Shown: positions 55,137 through 63,806, counted from the first letter of the stretch. The stretch is 64,000 nucleotides of DNA from Trinickia violacea (GCF_005280735.1 NZ_CP040077.1:1054001-1118000), one strand, 5' to 3'. Numbers and translations: made by a program. The notes: generated by a model not told the origin, from the letters alone.

Positions 55137-55412
55137 GGCGCGCGTGTGACTTCCTTCTTCTGTTTGAACATCACCGATAGCGCGTACTCCAGCTTTTGCG
55201 CGTACGTCGGATCACCGACGTTGTAGTAGGCAGCGATATGTTCGTACTTTTTGCTGGCTTCGTGCCTTACCTCTCCGTCTGTCGATTTGAAGGGGAGGGT
55301 ACTTTACTGCTCTGTTGTCACGAAGATATCTGTGTATTTCTTGAGCAAGATCATTGCTCAATGGGTTAGCCTTGATGAGGTTTAATCGAATTGTCCGAGT
55401 ATCCCTAGCCAA
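55133..55412 (-). pseudogene. frameshifted C-terminal remnant of an unidentified gene
   Basis: The upstream frame reads LARDTRTIRLNLIKANPLSN... to ...NRAVKYPP, then appears to continue in another frame as FKSTDGEVRHEASKKYEHIA... to ...MFKQKKEVTRAP, stopping at 55133 inside the next gene's ATG. Removing one C from the CCCC run near 55296 would join the two into about 90 residues. There is no start codon with a ribosome-binding site and no N-terminal part, because the frame runs back into the palindrome and the MFS stop. It looks like the C-terminal end of a larger protein. No family was recognised. Confidence 0.6.
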
Positions 55413-55445
55413 TTGCCGCTCGCTCGCTAGCGAGCGGCAATTGGC
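55408..55445. repeat. 17-bp perfect inverted repeat
   Basis: GCCAATTGCCGCTCGCT, a CGCT loop, then its exact complement. No T-run follows on either strand. It starts about ten bases after the MFS stop codon and abuts the remnant gene, so it marks the boundary of the AT-rich insert; it may also slow transcription from the MFS operon. Confidence 0.8.
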
Positions 55446-55454
55446 TCTGCAGTG

Positions 55455-56771
55455 CTACTTATTCACCATCCTCCCAGGCACGCTCAGCACCAACAGTCCG
55501 CCGAGCACCATGAACGCCGCGAGCATATACATGCCCGAATCGTTCGCCGCCGTGGCTTGCTTGAGCCAGCCCACCGCGTAAGGGCTGAGGAAGCCCGCGA
55601 GGTTGCCGATCGAGTTGACCATCGCGATGCCGGCCGCCGCGCCTGCGCCCGCGAGGAAGGACGTCGGCAGGCTCCAGAAGAGCGGCAGTGTCGTGATGAT
55701 CCCGGCCGTGGCGATCGTGAGCGCTGTCATGGCGAGCAGCGTGTTATGCGCCCAGGCCACCGACAGCACCAGCCCCACCGCGCCCGCCGCCGCCGGCAGC
55801 GCGACGTGCCAGCGGCGCTCGCGCATGCGGTCGGCGCTGCGCGCGATCAGGACCATTGCGATGACGGCCGCCGCGAACGGAATCGCGGATAAGAGGCCGA
55901 TCGCGAAGGCGTCGGTCACGCCGGTCGCCTTGATGATCGTCGGCAGCCAGAAGCTCACGCCGTACAGCCCCATCACGAACGAAAAGTAGATCAGGCTCAT
56001 CAGCAGCACGCGCGGGCTCGTCAGCACGGTGCCGAGCGGCGGGTCTTCCTTCTCGGCCTCCTCGGCCTTGATGTTGCGCTCGAGCAGTTGCTTTTCTTCG
56101 TCGGTCAGCCACTTTGCCTTGCCGATCCGGTCGTCGAGCATCGCGAACACGATCACGCCGACGACGATCGACGGCAAACCTTCGAGCAGGAACAGCCACT
56201 GCCAGCCGTGCCAGCCATTGACGCCGTTGAAGGTCTTCAGGATGTAGCCGGAAATCGGGCCGCCGATCACACCTGACAGTGCGATTGCGGTCATGAACCA
56301 GGTCGTCATACGTCCGCGCCGGTGCGCCGGATACCAGTAGGTGAGGTAGAGGATGATGCCGGGGAAGAAGCCCGCTTCGGCGAGGCCGAGCAGGAAGCGC
56401 ATGACGTAGAACATGGTCGGCGTCGTGACGAACATCGTCAGCGCGGAGATGATGCCCCACGTGATCATGATCCGCGCGATCCAGATGCGCGCGCCGACCC
56501 GGTGCAGGATCAGGTTGCTCGGCACTTCGAAGAAGAAGTAGCCGATGAAGAAGATGCCTGCCCCGAGGCCGTAGACGGTGTCGCTCAATTGCAGGTCGGC
56601 GGCCATTTGCAGCTTGGCGAAGCCGATGTTGACGCGATCGAGATACGCGACCACGTAGCACAGCAACAAGAGCGGCGTGAGCCGGCGTGCGACTTTACGG
56701 TAGGTCGCTTCCTCGAATGTCGACGGCGCGCCGGCACCGGGAAGCGGAAGCTGGTCTGCTGAACTTGCCAT
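55455..56771 (-). CDS. MFS transporter, anion:cation symporter (ACS) family
   Basis: A 438-residue inner-membrane transporter with twelve predicted helices. ATG 56771 (MASSADQLPLPGAGAPSTFEEATYRKVARRLTPLLLLCYVVAYLDRVNIGFAKLQM) is chosen over a longer frame running through the repeats. ACS landmarks are VVAYLDRVNIGFA, GYFFFEVPSNLILHRVGARIWIARIMITWGI and FLLGLAEAGFFPGIILYLTYWYPAHRRGRMT. Relatives import sugar acids, tartrate, phthalate and similar organic anions. It is third in an ALDH-SDR-MFS run on one strand, so it probably feeds these dehydrogenases; the substrate is unknown. Confidence 0.92.
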   Translation of the reverse strand: MASSADQLPLPGAGAPSTFEEATYRKVARRLTPLLLLCYVVAYLDRVNIGFAKLQMAADLQLSDTVYGLGAGIFFIGYFFFEVPSNLILHRVGARIWIARIMITWGIISALTMFVTTPTMFYVMRFLLGLAEAGFFPGIILYLTYWYPAHRRGRMTTWFMTAIALSGVIGGPISGYILKTFNGVNGWHGWQWLFLLEGLPSIVVGVIVFAMLDDRIGKAKWLTDEEKQLLERNIKAEEAEKEDPPLGTVLTSPRVLLMSLIYFSFVMGLYGVSFWLPTIIKATGVTDAFAIGLLSAIPFAAAVIAMVLIARSADRMRERRWHVALPAAAGAVGLVLSVAWAHNTLLAMTALTIATAGIITTLPLFWSLPTSFLAGAGAAAGIAMVNSIGNLAGFLSPYAVGWLKQATAANDSGMYMLAAFMVLGGLLVLSVPGRMVNK

Positions 56772-56787
56772 GTTGTCTCCTCTTTTT

Positions 56788-56814
56788 TGTGTGGATTGTG
56801 TGGATTGTGTGGAT
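56788..56814. repeat. three tandem 9-bp units in the SDR-MFS gap
   Basis: TGTGTGGAT three times, perfect, in the 46-base gap between the SDR stop and the MFS ATG. On the minus strand it precedes the MFS ribosome-binding region. A slippage-prone microsatellite that could alter spacing between the two cistrons. Confidence 0.85.
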
Positions 56815-56817
56815 GCC

Positions 56818-57576
56818 TCAGACGCAGCGCCCGCCGTCGACTTCGAGACAGACGCCGGTGACGAATTCGGCTTCGTCCGAAGCCAGATAGAGCGCGGCAT
56901 TCGCGATGTCCTGCGGCGTCGAAAAACGCCCGAGCGGAATGCCGGCGAGAAAGCGCTGGCGATTCTCGGGGGTATCTTCCATGCCCATGAACTCGGTCAT
57001 GAGCCCGGTCTCGCCGATCACGGGGTTCACGCAGTTCACGCGTATCCGGTCGGGGCCGAGTTCGGCGGCGAGCGCCTTGCTGGCGATGATCATCGCGCCC
57101 TTGCTGCCGTTGTACCAGACGAGGCCCGGGCGCGGCCGCACGCCTGCCGTCGACGCGATGTTGACGAACACACCGCCGCCGCGTTCGCGGAAATACGGCA
57201 CGAATTCCCGCACGCTCCAGTAGAGGCCCTTCACGTTCACGGCGTAGACGCGGTCGAATTCGCTTTCCGTCACGTCGAGCACGGGCTTGTTGCGATGCGT
57301 GGCGCCTGCGTTGTTGACGACGATCTGCACGCTGCCGAAGTCGTCGATCGCGGCGATACGCAGCGCGTGCCAATCGGCCTCTTTCGAGATATCGCCGGCT
57401 ACCGCGATCGCCTTGCCGCCCGCGAGCGCGATCTCGCTCGCGACGCGTTCTGCCGCCGCGCCGTTCAAGTCGTTGACAACGACGTTCGCGCCTTCGCGCG
57501 CGTAAGTCTTCGCGATGCCTTCGCCGAAGCCCGAGCCGCCGCCCGTGATCACTGCTGTTTTGCCCTTCAAGCGCAT
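56818..57576 (-). CDS. SDR-family NAD(P)-dependent oxidoreductase
   Basis: A 252-residue classical short-chain dehydrogenase. The Rossmann glycine motif GKTAVITGGGSGFGEGIAKTYAREGANVVVNDL (TGGGSGFG), the NNAGA element, the catalytic serine in VNIASTAGV and the YNGSK (YxxxK) motif are intact. It ends with PEDIANAAL-like STPQDIANAALYLASDEAEFVTGVCLEVDGGRCV. Members oxidise sugars, alcohols or hydroxy acids. It is co-transcribed with an aldehyde dehydrogenase (16 bases upstream) and an organic-anion-type MFS transporter (46 bases after it). Confidence 0.93.
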   Translation of the reverse strand: MRLKGKTAVITGGGSGFGEGIAKTYAREGANVVVNDLNGAAAERVASEIALAGGKAIAVAGDISKEADWHALRIAAIDDFGSVQIVVNNAGATHRNKPVLDVTESEFDRVYAVNVKGLYWSVREFVPYFRERGGGVFVNIASTAGVRPRPGLVWYNGSKGAMIIASKALAAELGPDRIRVNCVNPVIGETGLMTEFMGMEDTPENRQRFLAGIPLGRFSTPQDIANAALYLASDEAEFVTGVCLEVDGGRCV

Positions 57577-57592
57577 GTTGTCTCCTGTTGTA

Positions 57593-59032
57593 TCACCCGT
57601 GCTTGATCGCGATCGTCTTCAAAACCGTGAAGCCATACAGCGCCTCGAAGCCCTTTTCGCGGCCATGGCCCGAGTGTCCGACGCCGCCGAACGGCAATTC
57701 GACGCCGCCGCCCGCGCCGTAGTTGTTGATGAACACCTGACCCGAGCGCACGCGTCGCGCGAGGCGCAGCTGGCGCGCGCCGTCGCGCGTCCAGATGCCG
57801 GCCACGAGCCCATAGGGCGTGCCGTTCGCGAGCGCGACCGCTTCGTTTTCGTCGTCGAAGGGCAGGGCGGCGAGCACCGGCCCGAACACCTCTTCGCGCG
57901 CGAGGCGATGGGCGGGCGGGACGTCGCGCAAGAGCGCGGGCGCTTGATAGAAGCCGCTTTCGGGCGCGTCGCCAACGACTTCGCCGTGCGCCGCCATCGG
58001 AATGCCGTCGTGCTGCGCATCGGATAGGAAATCCCATACGCGCCGCTGCTGTTTTGCGCTGATGAGCGGTCCGCAATCGAGATCGGCGCGGCTCGGGCCC
58101 ACGCGCAGCTCGCGGAACCGCGCCGCGAGGCGCTCGAGCAGCGGCTCGTACACGGCGCGCTCGATCAGCACGCGGCTGCCCGCCGAGCAGGTCTGGCCGG
58201 CGTTCTGCACGATCGCCGACACGAGCGTCGGCAGCGCGGCGTCGAGATCGGCATCGGCAAACACGATTTGCGGCGACTTGCCCCCCAATTCGAGCGTAAC
58301 CGGCACGTGGTTCTCGGCCGCCATCTGCGCGACGAGCTTGCCGGTCTCGGGCGAGCCGGTGAACGAGATGTGATCGATGCCGGGATGGCGTGCGAGTGCC
58401 GCGCCGGCTTCGTGTCCGAAGCCGGTGACGATATTGAGCGCGCCGGGCGGCAGCCCCGCCTCGGCGGCGAGCGCGGCGACGCGGAGCACCGACAGGCACG
58501 CGTCTTCAGCCGGCTTCACGACGCACGCATTGCCCGCCGCGAGCGCGGCGCCGACGCTGCGCCCGAAGATTTGCATCGGATAGTTCCACGGCACGATATG
58601 GCCCGTGACGCCGTGCGGCTCGCGGATCGTCAGCACCGTGTAGCCGGACTGATAGGGAAGGGTTTCGCCGTGGAGCTTGTCGGCGGCGCCCGCGTAGAAC
58701 TCGAAGTAGCGGGCGAGCGCGGCGGCGTCGGCGTGCGCCTGCTTGAGCGGCTTGCCGGTATCGCGCGCTTCGATCTGCGCGAGCTCTTCGTGGCACGCGG
58801 CGACCAGCATCGAGAGCCGGTACAGCACGCGTCCGCGTTCCGCGGCGCTCGATTGGCCCCATTCGCCGGCGAACGCGGCGCGCGCGGCCGCGACTGCGCT
58901 GTCGATGTCGGCCGGGGTGCCGCGCGCGATTTGCGCGAAGGTCTCGCCGTCGGACGGGTCGATCACGGCGATCGTCTCGCCGCCGGAAGCGGCGGCCCAT
59001 CCGCCCCCGATGAAGTGCTTCGCTTCTTCCAT
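57593..59032 (-). CDS. NAD(P)-dependent aldehyde dehydrogenase
   Basis: A 479-residue ALDH-superfamily enzyme oxidising an aldehyde to the acid. ATG 59032 (MEEAKHFIGGGWAAASGGETIAVIDPSDGE) matches the family start. Conserved: GHIVPWNYPMQIFGRSVGAALAAGNACVVKPAE, HISFTGSPETGKLVAQMAAENHVPVTLELGGKSPQIVF (catalytic Glu), NAGQTCSAGSRVLIE (nucleophilic Cys), and EEVFGPVLAALPFDDENEAVALANGTPYGLVAGIWT. It is the first gene of the ALDH-SDR-MFS operon, whose promoter probably lies in the 240-base gap shared with ppa. Confidence 0.94.
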   Translation of the reverse strand: MEEAKHFIGGGWAAASGGETIAVIDPSDGETFAQIARGTPADIDSAVAAARAAFAGEWGQSSAAERGRVLYRLSMLVAACHEELAQIEARDTGKPLKQAHADAAALARYFEFYAGAADKLHGETLPYQSGYTVLTIREPHGVTGHIVPWNYPMQIFGRSVGAALAAGNACVVKPAEDACLSVLRVAALAAEAGLPPGALNIVTGFGHEAGAALARHPGIDHISFTGSPETGKLVAQMAAENHVPVTLELGGKSPQIVFADADLDAALPTLVSAIVQNAGQTCSAGSRVLIERAVYEPLLERLAARFRELRVGPSRADLDCGPLISAKQQRRVWDFLSDAQHDGIPMAAHGEVVGDAPESGFYQAPALLRDVPPAHRLAREEVFGPVLAALPFDDENEAVALANGTPYGLVAGIWTRDGARQLRLARRVRSGQVFINNYGAGGGVELPFGGVGHSGHGREKGFEALYGFTVLKTIAIKHG

Positions 59033-59143
59033 GCAAACTCCTCGCCGGCCAGTTAGGGATTCCACAGCGGAGATTCGATCGAAACGGAAATGCGCGGTCG
59101 ATTATCGCGCCGATCGGCGGCCAAGTGCGCATGGCCGATTGGC

Positions 59144-59149
59144 TATAAT
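59144..59149 (+). promoter_or_regulatory. -10 box of the ppa promoter
   Basis: A perfect TATAAT about 127 bases upstream of the ppa ATG. The hexamer 17 bases further upstream (CCAAGT) is a poor -35, so the promoter may rely on activation or an extended leader. Confidence 0.55.
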
Positions 59150-59275
59150 GCGCTTTCTTCCTGTCCGGTCTGCCCGGCGCGAGGCGAGAGCGGCCTTCGG
59201 TGGCTGACGCCGGTCTCGCAATAGGGCGGCAGGGCCGTGTGTTACGAATTCCTTCCTCTTTCTTCAGAGAACGTC

Positions 59276-59803
59276 ATGAGCTTCAATCACGTCCCCGCAG
59301 GCAAAGACATCCCTAACGACTTCAACGTCGTCATCGAAATTCCGGCGCAAAGCGACCCGGTGAAATACGAAGCAGACAAGGACCTGGGCTTGCTGGTCGT
59401 CGACCGCTTCATCGGCACGGGCATGCGCTATCCGGCGAACTACGGCTTCATTCCGCAGACGCTGTCGGGCGACGGCGACCCGGTCGACGTGCTCGTCGTC
59501 ACGCCGTTCCCGCTGGTCCACGGCTGCGTGGTGCGCTGCCGCGCGCTCGGCATGCTGCAGATGACCGACGAATCGGGCGTCGACGCGAAGCTCATCGCTG
59601 TGCCGCAAGACAAGCTGTGCCCGATGACGGCGCACATGAAGTCGATCGACGACGTGCCCGAGTACCTGAAAGACCAGATCAAGCACTTCTTCGAGAACTA
59701 CAAGGCGCTCGAGAAGGGCAAGTGGGTGAAGGTCGACGGCTGGGTCGGCCTCGAAGCCGCGCAGAAGGAAATCACCGAAGGCGTCGCGAACTACAAGAAG
59801 TAA
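59276..59803 (+). CDS. ppa: inorganic pyrophosphatase
   Basis: Hydrolyses pyrophosphate to drive biosynthetic reactions; a cytosolic family I enzyme. It has 175 residues from ATG 59276 (MSFNHVPAGKDIPNDFNVVIEIPAQSDPVKYEADKD). Metal-binding acidic motif: GDGDPVDVLVVTPFPL. Substrate residues are in FIGTGMRYPANYGFIPQTL and KHFFENYKALEKGKWVKVDGW. It stands alone between the divergent ALDH operon and a strong terminator. Confidence 0.97.
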   Translation: MSFNHVPAGKDIPNDFNVVIEIPAQSDPVKYEADKDLGLLVVDRFIGTGMRYPANYGFIPQTLSGDGDPVDVLVVTPFPLVHGCVVRCRALGMLQMTDESGVDAKLIAVPQDKLCPMTAHMKSIDDVPEYLKDQIKHFFENYKALEKGKWVKVDGWVGLEAAQKEITEGVANYKK

Positions 59804-59890
59804 GAGTAAGCGGCGGCGAGGACTTCAGGGCGGTGCGAGCCGGGCGGCGTCAGGTGTCGAGCCTGCGTCGCGAATCCCTGAGGGCGACGC

Positions 59891-59925
59891 AAAACCGCGC
59901 GAACCGTCAAGGTTCGCGCGGTTTT
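59891..59925. terminator. bidirectional terminator between ppa and the GIY-YIG gene
   Basis: Arms AAAACCGCGCGAACC and GGTTCGCGCGGTTTT, five-base loop, T-runs on both strands, located between convergent genes. Confidence 0.93.
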
Positions 59926-59943
59926 TCATGGGCATGCCGCCGC

Positions 59944-60255
59944 TCAGGACGCTTCGGTTTGCGCGTCGTCTTCGTCAGGCGGCGGAGGCGGCAGCACCGA
60001 TTCGAGCGTGAATACGCCCGCCGCCAGTTCGCGCTTTTTGCCGGGCGCGAGCCGCTTGACCCAATATTCGGCGCGCAATGCGCTCGATCGGTCGCCAACT
60101 TCGAACGAAGCGAGGATCGCCACCGGCTTGCGCGAGCGCGTATAGCGCGCGCCCATGCCGCTTGCGTGCTTGTCGAAACGCGCAGCGACATCGACGGCGA
60201 TGCCCGTATAGACGCTGCCGTCCGAGCATTCGAGCAGGTAAAGAAACCAGGGCAT
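59944..60255 (-). CDS. GIY-YIG domain protein, UPF0213/YhbQ type
   Basis: A 103-residue single GIY-YIG nuclease-fold protein. FLYLLECSDGSVYTGIAVDVAARFDKHASGMGARYTRSRKPVAILAS shows the variant GSVYTGIA core and the conserved arginine; LRAEYWVKRLAPGKKREL supplies the second conserved region with its glutamate. The C-terminal 20 residues are proline and acid-rich. Small members of this group (YhbQ-like) have DNA-nuclease activity in some species and link to repair; they are not homing endonucleases. It is 33 bases downstream of the GNAT-like gene on the same strand. Confidence 0.9.
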   Translation of the reverse strand: MPWFLYLLECSDGSVYTGIAVDVAARFDKHASGMGARYTRSRKPVAILASFEVGDRSSALRAEYWVKRLAPGKKRELAAGVFTLESVLPPPPPDEDDAQTEAS

Positions 60256-60288
60256 CGTGAAGGGGTGAGAAGGGCGGCGCAGCCGCCA

Positions 60289-61458
60289 TCAAGTCTTGAA
60301 AGGATTGTGCTCGCGCAATTCGTCGATATGCGCGTGAATCAGATTCGCCTCATTGGCGAGGAAGCGCCCCACCGCATCCTCGAACGCCGGATGCGCGAGC
60401 CAGTGCGCGGAACGCGTGATCGTCGGCAGAAAGCCGCGCGCCATCTTGTGCTCGCCTTGCGCGCCGCCTTCGAAGCGGTCGAGCTTTTCCTCGATGCAGA
60501 ATTCGAGCGGCTGGTAATACGCGGTCTCGAAGTGCAGGCACGGCACGTGTTCGAGCGCGCCCCAGTAGCGGCCGTAGAGCGTGCCCCCGGTCGCGTCGTT
60601 GCGCTCGTAGACGACGAGCGAGCTCGCAATCGGTTTGCCTTCGAATTCGGCGATGACGAGCAGCAGGTTCTCCGGCATCGTTTCACCGATTCGCCGGAAA
60701 AAGTCGAGATTCAGATAAGGCGACGAGTAGTGCTCGCGGTAGGTCTGCCGGTAGCACTTGCTGAAGAAGCGCCAGTCGGCGTCGGTGGCGTCCTCGCCGC
60801 GCACGCGCCGGAACGTGATGCCCGCTTCGCGTACCTTGCGGCGTTCCGCGCGGATGTTCTTGCGCTTTTTTTGTTCCAGCGTCGACAGAAAATCGTCGAA
60901 ATCGCGGTAGCCGTCGTTGAGCCAGTGAAACTGGATGCCTTCGCGCTGCATCATGCCGAGGTCGGTCAGCGCGCGCGTTTCGGTTTCGGTCGGGAACAGC
61001 ACGTGCAGCGACGACACGTCCATCTGCTTCGCGAGCGCGACGAGCGTGGCCGCGAGCTGGCGCTGCGCGGTGGCGTCGGCGGCGAGCATCCGGCTGCCCT
61101 GCACCGGCGTGAACGGCACCGCGCAGACGAGCTTCGGATAGTACGCGAGCCCGTTGCGCTGATACGCGTCGGCCCAGGCCCAGTCGAACACGTATTCGCC
61201 GTAAGAGTGGCTCTTCAGATACAGCGGCGACGCGGCCGCGAGCCGCCCCGTGCGCGTGTCGGTGAGCGTGACGAAGCGCGGCGCCCAGCCGGCGTGCTCG
61301 CTCGCGCACTGCGTCGTGGTCAGCGCGCTCAGGAATTCGTGCCTGAGGAATGGCGTAGGCTGCGGCTGAAGCGCCAGCAGGCCGTTCCACTCCGCCGCGT
61401 CGACCTCGAGAGGAGACGCGAGAAGGCCCATGCGATAATCGAAGCGTTCTTGTTTCAA
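60289..61458 (-). CDS. GNAT/FemAB-like protein, DUF482 (peptidoglycan-associated annotation)
   Basis: A 389-residue cytosolic protein of the DUF482 group within the GNAT/FemX acyltransferase superfamily. Distinctive parts: LGLLASPLEVDAAEWNGLLA-like start, PTPFLRHEFLSALTTTQCASEHAGWAPRF, SYGEYVFDWAWADAYQRNGLAYYPKLVCAVPFTPVQGSRML, and GRYWGALEHVPCLHFETAYYQPLEFCIE. Relatives are often called peptidoglycan biosynthesis proteins by FemAB resemblance, but no substrate is proven. ATG 61458 has no obvious ribosome-binding site. It is divergent from nadE. Confidence 0.85.
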   Translation of the reverse strand: MKQERFDYRMGLLASPLEVDAAEWNGLLALQPQPTPFLRHEFLSALTTTQCASEHAGWAPRFVTLTDTRTGRLAAASPLYLKSHSYGEYVFDWAWADAYQRNGLAYYPKLVCAVPFTPVQGSRMLAADATAQRQLAATLVALAKQMDVSSLHVLFPTETETRALTDLGMMQREGIQFHWLNDGYRDFDDFLSTLEQKKRKNIRAERRKVREAGITFRRVRGEDATDADWRFFSKCYRQTYREHYSSPYLNLDFFRRIGETMPENLLLVIAEFEGKPIASSLVVYERNDATGGTLYGRYWGALEHVPCLHFETAYYQPLEFCIEEKLDRFEGGAQGEHKMARGFLPTITRSAHWLAHPAFEDAVGRFLANEANLIHAHIDELREHNPFKT

Positions 61459-61654
61459 CGGTGTGACTGTTCCACGTGGTCCGGCGGTGCGGCTCCGGGT
61501 TGTCGTCTTCGGGGTTGTCCGCTGATGATGGGCCGGTGCGAACGGCGCAATCCGAAAGAGACGCCACGCCCCTTGCCCCTCATGTTGCGTGCTGTCATCG
61601 CGTTTCGCAATGACAGGCGCTTTCCGGCAAGCCGGGCCCAGCTACCGACCCGAC

Positions 61655-63352
61655 ATGAAAACCCGAATCGCACTTGCTCAAATCAATGTCACTGTCGGCG
61701 ACTTCGCCGGCAACGTCGCGAAGATCGTCGCCGCCGCGCGCGCGGCCCACGACGACGGCGCAAAGCTGCTTGTCGCGCCGGAGCTCGCGCTTTCCGGCTA
61801 CCCGCCGGAAGACCTGCTGCTGCGCCCCGCGTTCTACGCCGCGAGCGCCGCTGCACTGGCCGACCTCGCCGCTCAGCTCGAGCCGTTCGCCGGCCTGCAC
61901 GTGATCGTCGGCCATCCGCATCGGGAAGCCGCGAGCGACACGAACGGCCATGGTAATGCAAACCGGCCCATCGAGCGTGGCCTGCCGCCCGTCGATACGT
62001 ACAACGCGGCGTCGCTGATCGTCGACGGCAAGATCGTCGGCACGTATGTGAAGCAGGAACTGCCGAACACCGAGGTGTTCGACGAAAAACGCTATTTCGC
62101 CGCCAATCCGACGCCGTTCGTGTTCACGCTCGACGGCGTCAAGTACGGTGTCGTGATCTGTGAGGACGCGTGGCACGCATCGGCGGCGCAGCTCGCGAAG
62201 GCGGCGGGCGCGCAGGTGATCGTGATCCCGAACGGCTCGCCGTATCACTTGAACAAGGAGGCGGTGCGCGTCGATATCCTGCGCGAGCGGATCGCCGAGA
62301 CCGGCCTGCCGATGATCTACGTGAACATGGTCGGCGCCCAGGACGAGCTCGTCTTCGACGGCGGCTCGTTCGTGCTCGACGCGCAGGGCAAGGTGGTCGC
62401 GAAGATGCCGCAGTTCGTCGAAGGCCATGCGATCGTCGAGTTCGACGGCGCGACGCCGCAGAAGGGCAAGATCGCGCCTGAACAACCGCTCGAGGCGCAG
62501 GTCTACGCGGCGCTCGTCATGGGTGTGCGCGACTACATCGGCAAGAACGGCTTTCCGGGGGCGATCATCGGGCTTTCGGGCGGGGTCGATTCCGCGCTCG
62601 TGCTGGCCGTGGCCTGCGACGCGCTCGGTGCCGACCGCGTGCGCGCCGTGATGATGCCGTCGCGCTACACGGCCGATATCTCGACGACCGATGCCGCCGA
62701 CATGGCGCGGCGCGTCGGCGTGCGCTACGACGAGATCGCCATCGCGCCGATGTTCGACGCGTTCCGCGGCTCGCTCGCGAAGGAGTTCGAGGGCCGCGCG
62801 GAAGACGCGACCGAGGAGAACATCCAGGCGCGCATCCGCGGCACGCTCTTGATGGCGTTGTCGAACAAATTCGGCTCGATCGTGCTGACGACGGGCAACA
62901 AGAGCGAGATGGCCGTCGGCTACTGCACGCTCTACGGCGACATGGCGGGCGGCTTCGCGGTCATCAAGGACATCGCGAAGACGCTCGTCTACCGTCTCTG
63001 CCGTTACCGCAATGCGGCAACCGCGTTCGAGAAGCGCGACATCATCCCCGAGCGGATCCTGACGCGCGCGCCGTCGGCCGAGTTGCGCGAGAACCAGACC
63101 GACCAGGACAGCCTGCCGCCGTACGACGTGCTCGACGAAATCATGCGGCTCTACATGGAAGAGGACAAATCGCTCGGCGAGATCGTCGCGGCCGGCTTCG
63201 CGGCCGACGACGTGAAGCGCGTCACGCGCCTCATCAAGATCAACGAATACAAGCGCCGCCAGGCGCCGATCGGCATTCGCGTCACGCACCGCGCGTTCGG
63301 CCGCGATTGGCGCTATCCGATCACGTCGCGCTACCACGAACCCATCGAATGA
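61655..63352 (+). CDS. nadE: glutamine-dependent NAD+ synthase
   Basis: Final step of NAD synthesis, amidating deamido-NAD with glutamine-derived ammonia. It has 565 residues from ATG 61655 (MKTRIALAQINVTVGDFAGNVAKI). The N-terminal nitrilase/glutaminase domain (1-265) has the catalytic triad regions LLVAPELALSGYPPEDLLL (Glu), TYVKQELPNTEVFDEKRYF (Lys) and VVICEDAWH (Cys). The C-terminal synthetase domain (about 290-565) shows the P-loop GAIIGLSGGVDSALVLAVACDALG and TTGNKSEMAVGYCTLYGDMAGG. Two-domain form of normal size; glnB follows after 115 bases. Confidence 0.96.
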   Translation: MKTRIALAQINVTVGDFAGNVAKIVAAARAAHDDGAKLLVAPELALSGYPPEDLLLRPAFYAASAAALADLAAQLEPFAGLHVIVGHPHREAASDTNGHGNANRPIERGLPPVDTYNAASLIVDGKIVGTYVKQELPNTEVFDEKRYFAANPTPFVFTLDGVKYGVVICEDAWHASAAQLAKAAGAQVIVIPNGSPYHLNKEAVRVDILRERIAETGLPMIYVNMVGAQDELVFDGGSFVLDAQGKVVAKMPQFVEGHAIVEFDGATPQKGKIAPEQPLEAQVYAALVMGVRDYIGKNGFPGAIIGLSGGVDSALVLAVACDALGADRVRAVMMPSRYTADISTTDAADMARRVGVRYDEIAIAPMFDAFRGSLAKEFEGRAEDATEENIQARIRGTLLMALSNKFGSIVLTTGNKSEMAVGYCTLYGDMAGGFAVIKDIAKTLVYRLCRYRNAATAFEKRDIIPERILTRAPSAELRENQTDQDSLPPYDVLDEIMRLYMEEDKSLGEIVAAGFAADDVKRVTRLIKINEYKRRQAPIGIRVTHRAFGRDWRYPITSRYHEPIE

Positions 63353-63467
63353 CCGAACCGGCGACACGCGCCGCGTGCATTCGCGCCCATTGTGCGGATG
63401 GCGCTGCACACGGCGCGGCGTAGAATCGAACCCATCTCATTCTTTCCAAACGCTTGCGAGGCACGCC

Positions 63468-63806
63468 ATGAAACGCATCACCGCCATCATCAAACCGTTC
63501 AAGCTCGACGAAGTGCGCGAGGCCCTCGCGGAAGTCGGGCTGACTGGGCTGACCGTCACCGAAGTCAAGGGCTTCGGGCGCCAGAAAGGCCACACGGAGC
63601 TGTATCGGGGCGCCGAATATGTCGTCGATTTCCTGCCCAAGGTGAAGATCGAGGTGGTGGTGGCGAGCGCGCAGTGCGATCAGGTGATCGACGCGATCAT
63701 CGGCGCGGCGCGCACCGGCAAGATCGGCGACGGGAAGATCTTCGTGACGGATGTCGAGCGCGTGATCCGCATCCGGACCGGCGAAGAGAACGAAGCGGCG
63801 GTTTGA
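63468..63806 (+). CDS. glnB: PII nitrogen-regulatory protein
   Basis: Trimeric signal protein that senses 2-oxoglutarate and ATP/ADP and is uridylylated under nitrogen limitation. It has 112 residues (MKRITAIIKPFKLDEVREALAEVGLTGLTVTEVKGFGRQKGHTELYRGAEY), with the uridylylation tyrosine in the T-loop ELYRGAEYVVDFLPKVK and the C-terminal DGKIFVTDVERVIRIRTGE. A TAGAAT (63421-63426) could be its -10 box. Without an adjacent amtB, GlnB rather than GlnK is the better name. A terminator follows. Confidence 0.95.
   Translation: MKRITAIIKPFKLDEVREALAEVGLTGLTVTEVKGFGRQKGHTELYRGAEYVVDFLPKVKIEVVVASAQCDQVIDAIIGAARTGKIGDGKIFVTDVERVIRIRTGEENEAAV

Noticed and set aside
55212..55412. A 66-codon minus-strand frame as an independent small gene
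   Set aside because: Its last 20 residues are basic nonsense, while the adjacent frame continues sensibly to the coupled stop; better read as a frameshifted remnant.
59944..60255. GIY-YIG gene as a homing endonuclease or mobile intron
   Set aside because: Single small domain of the YhbQ/UPF0213 kind, no intron or DNA-binding module, flanked by ordinary genes.
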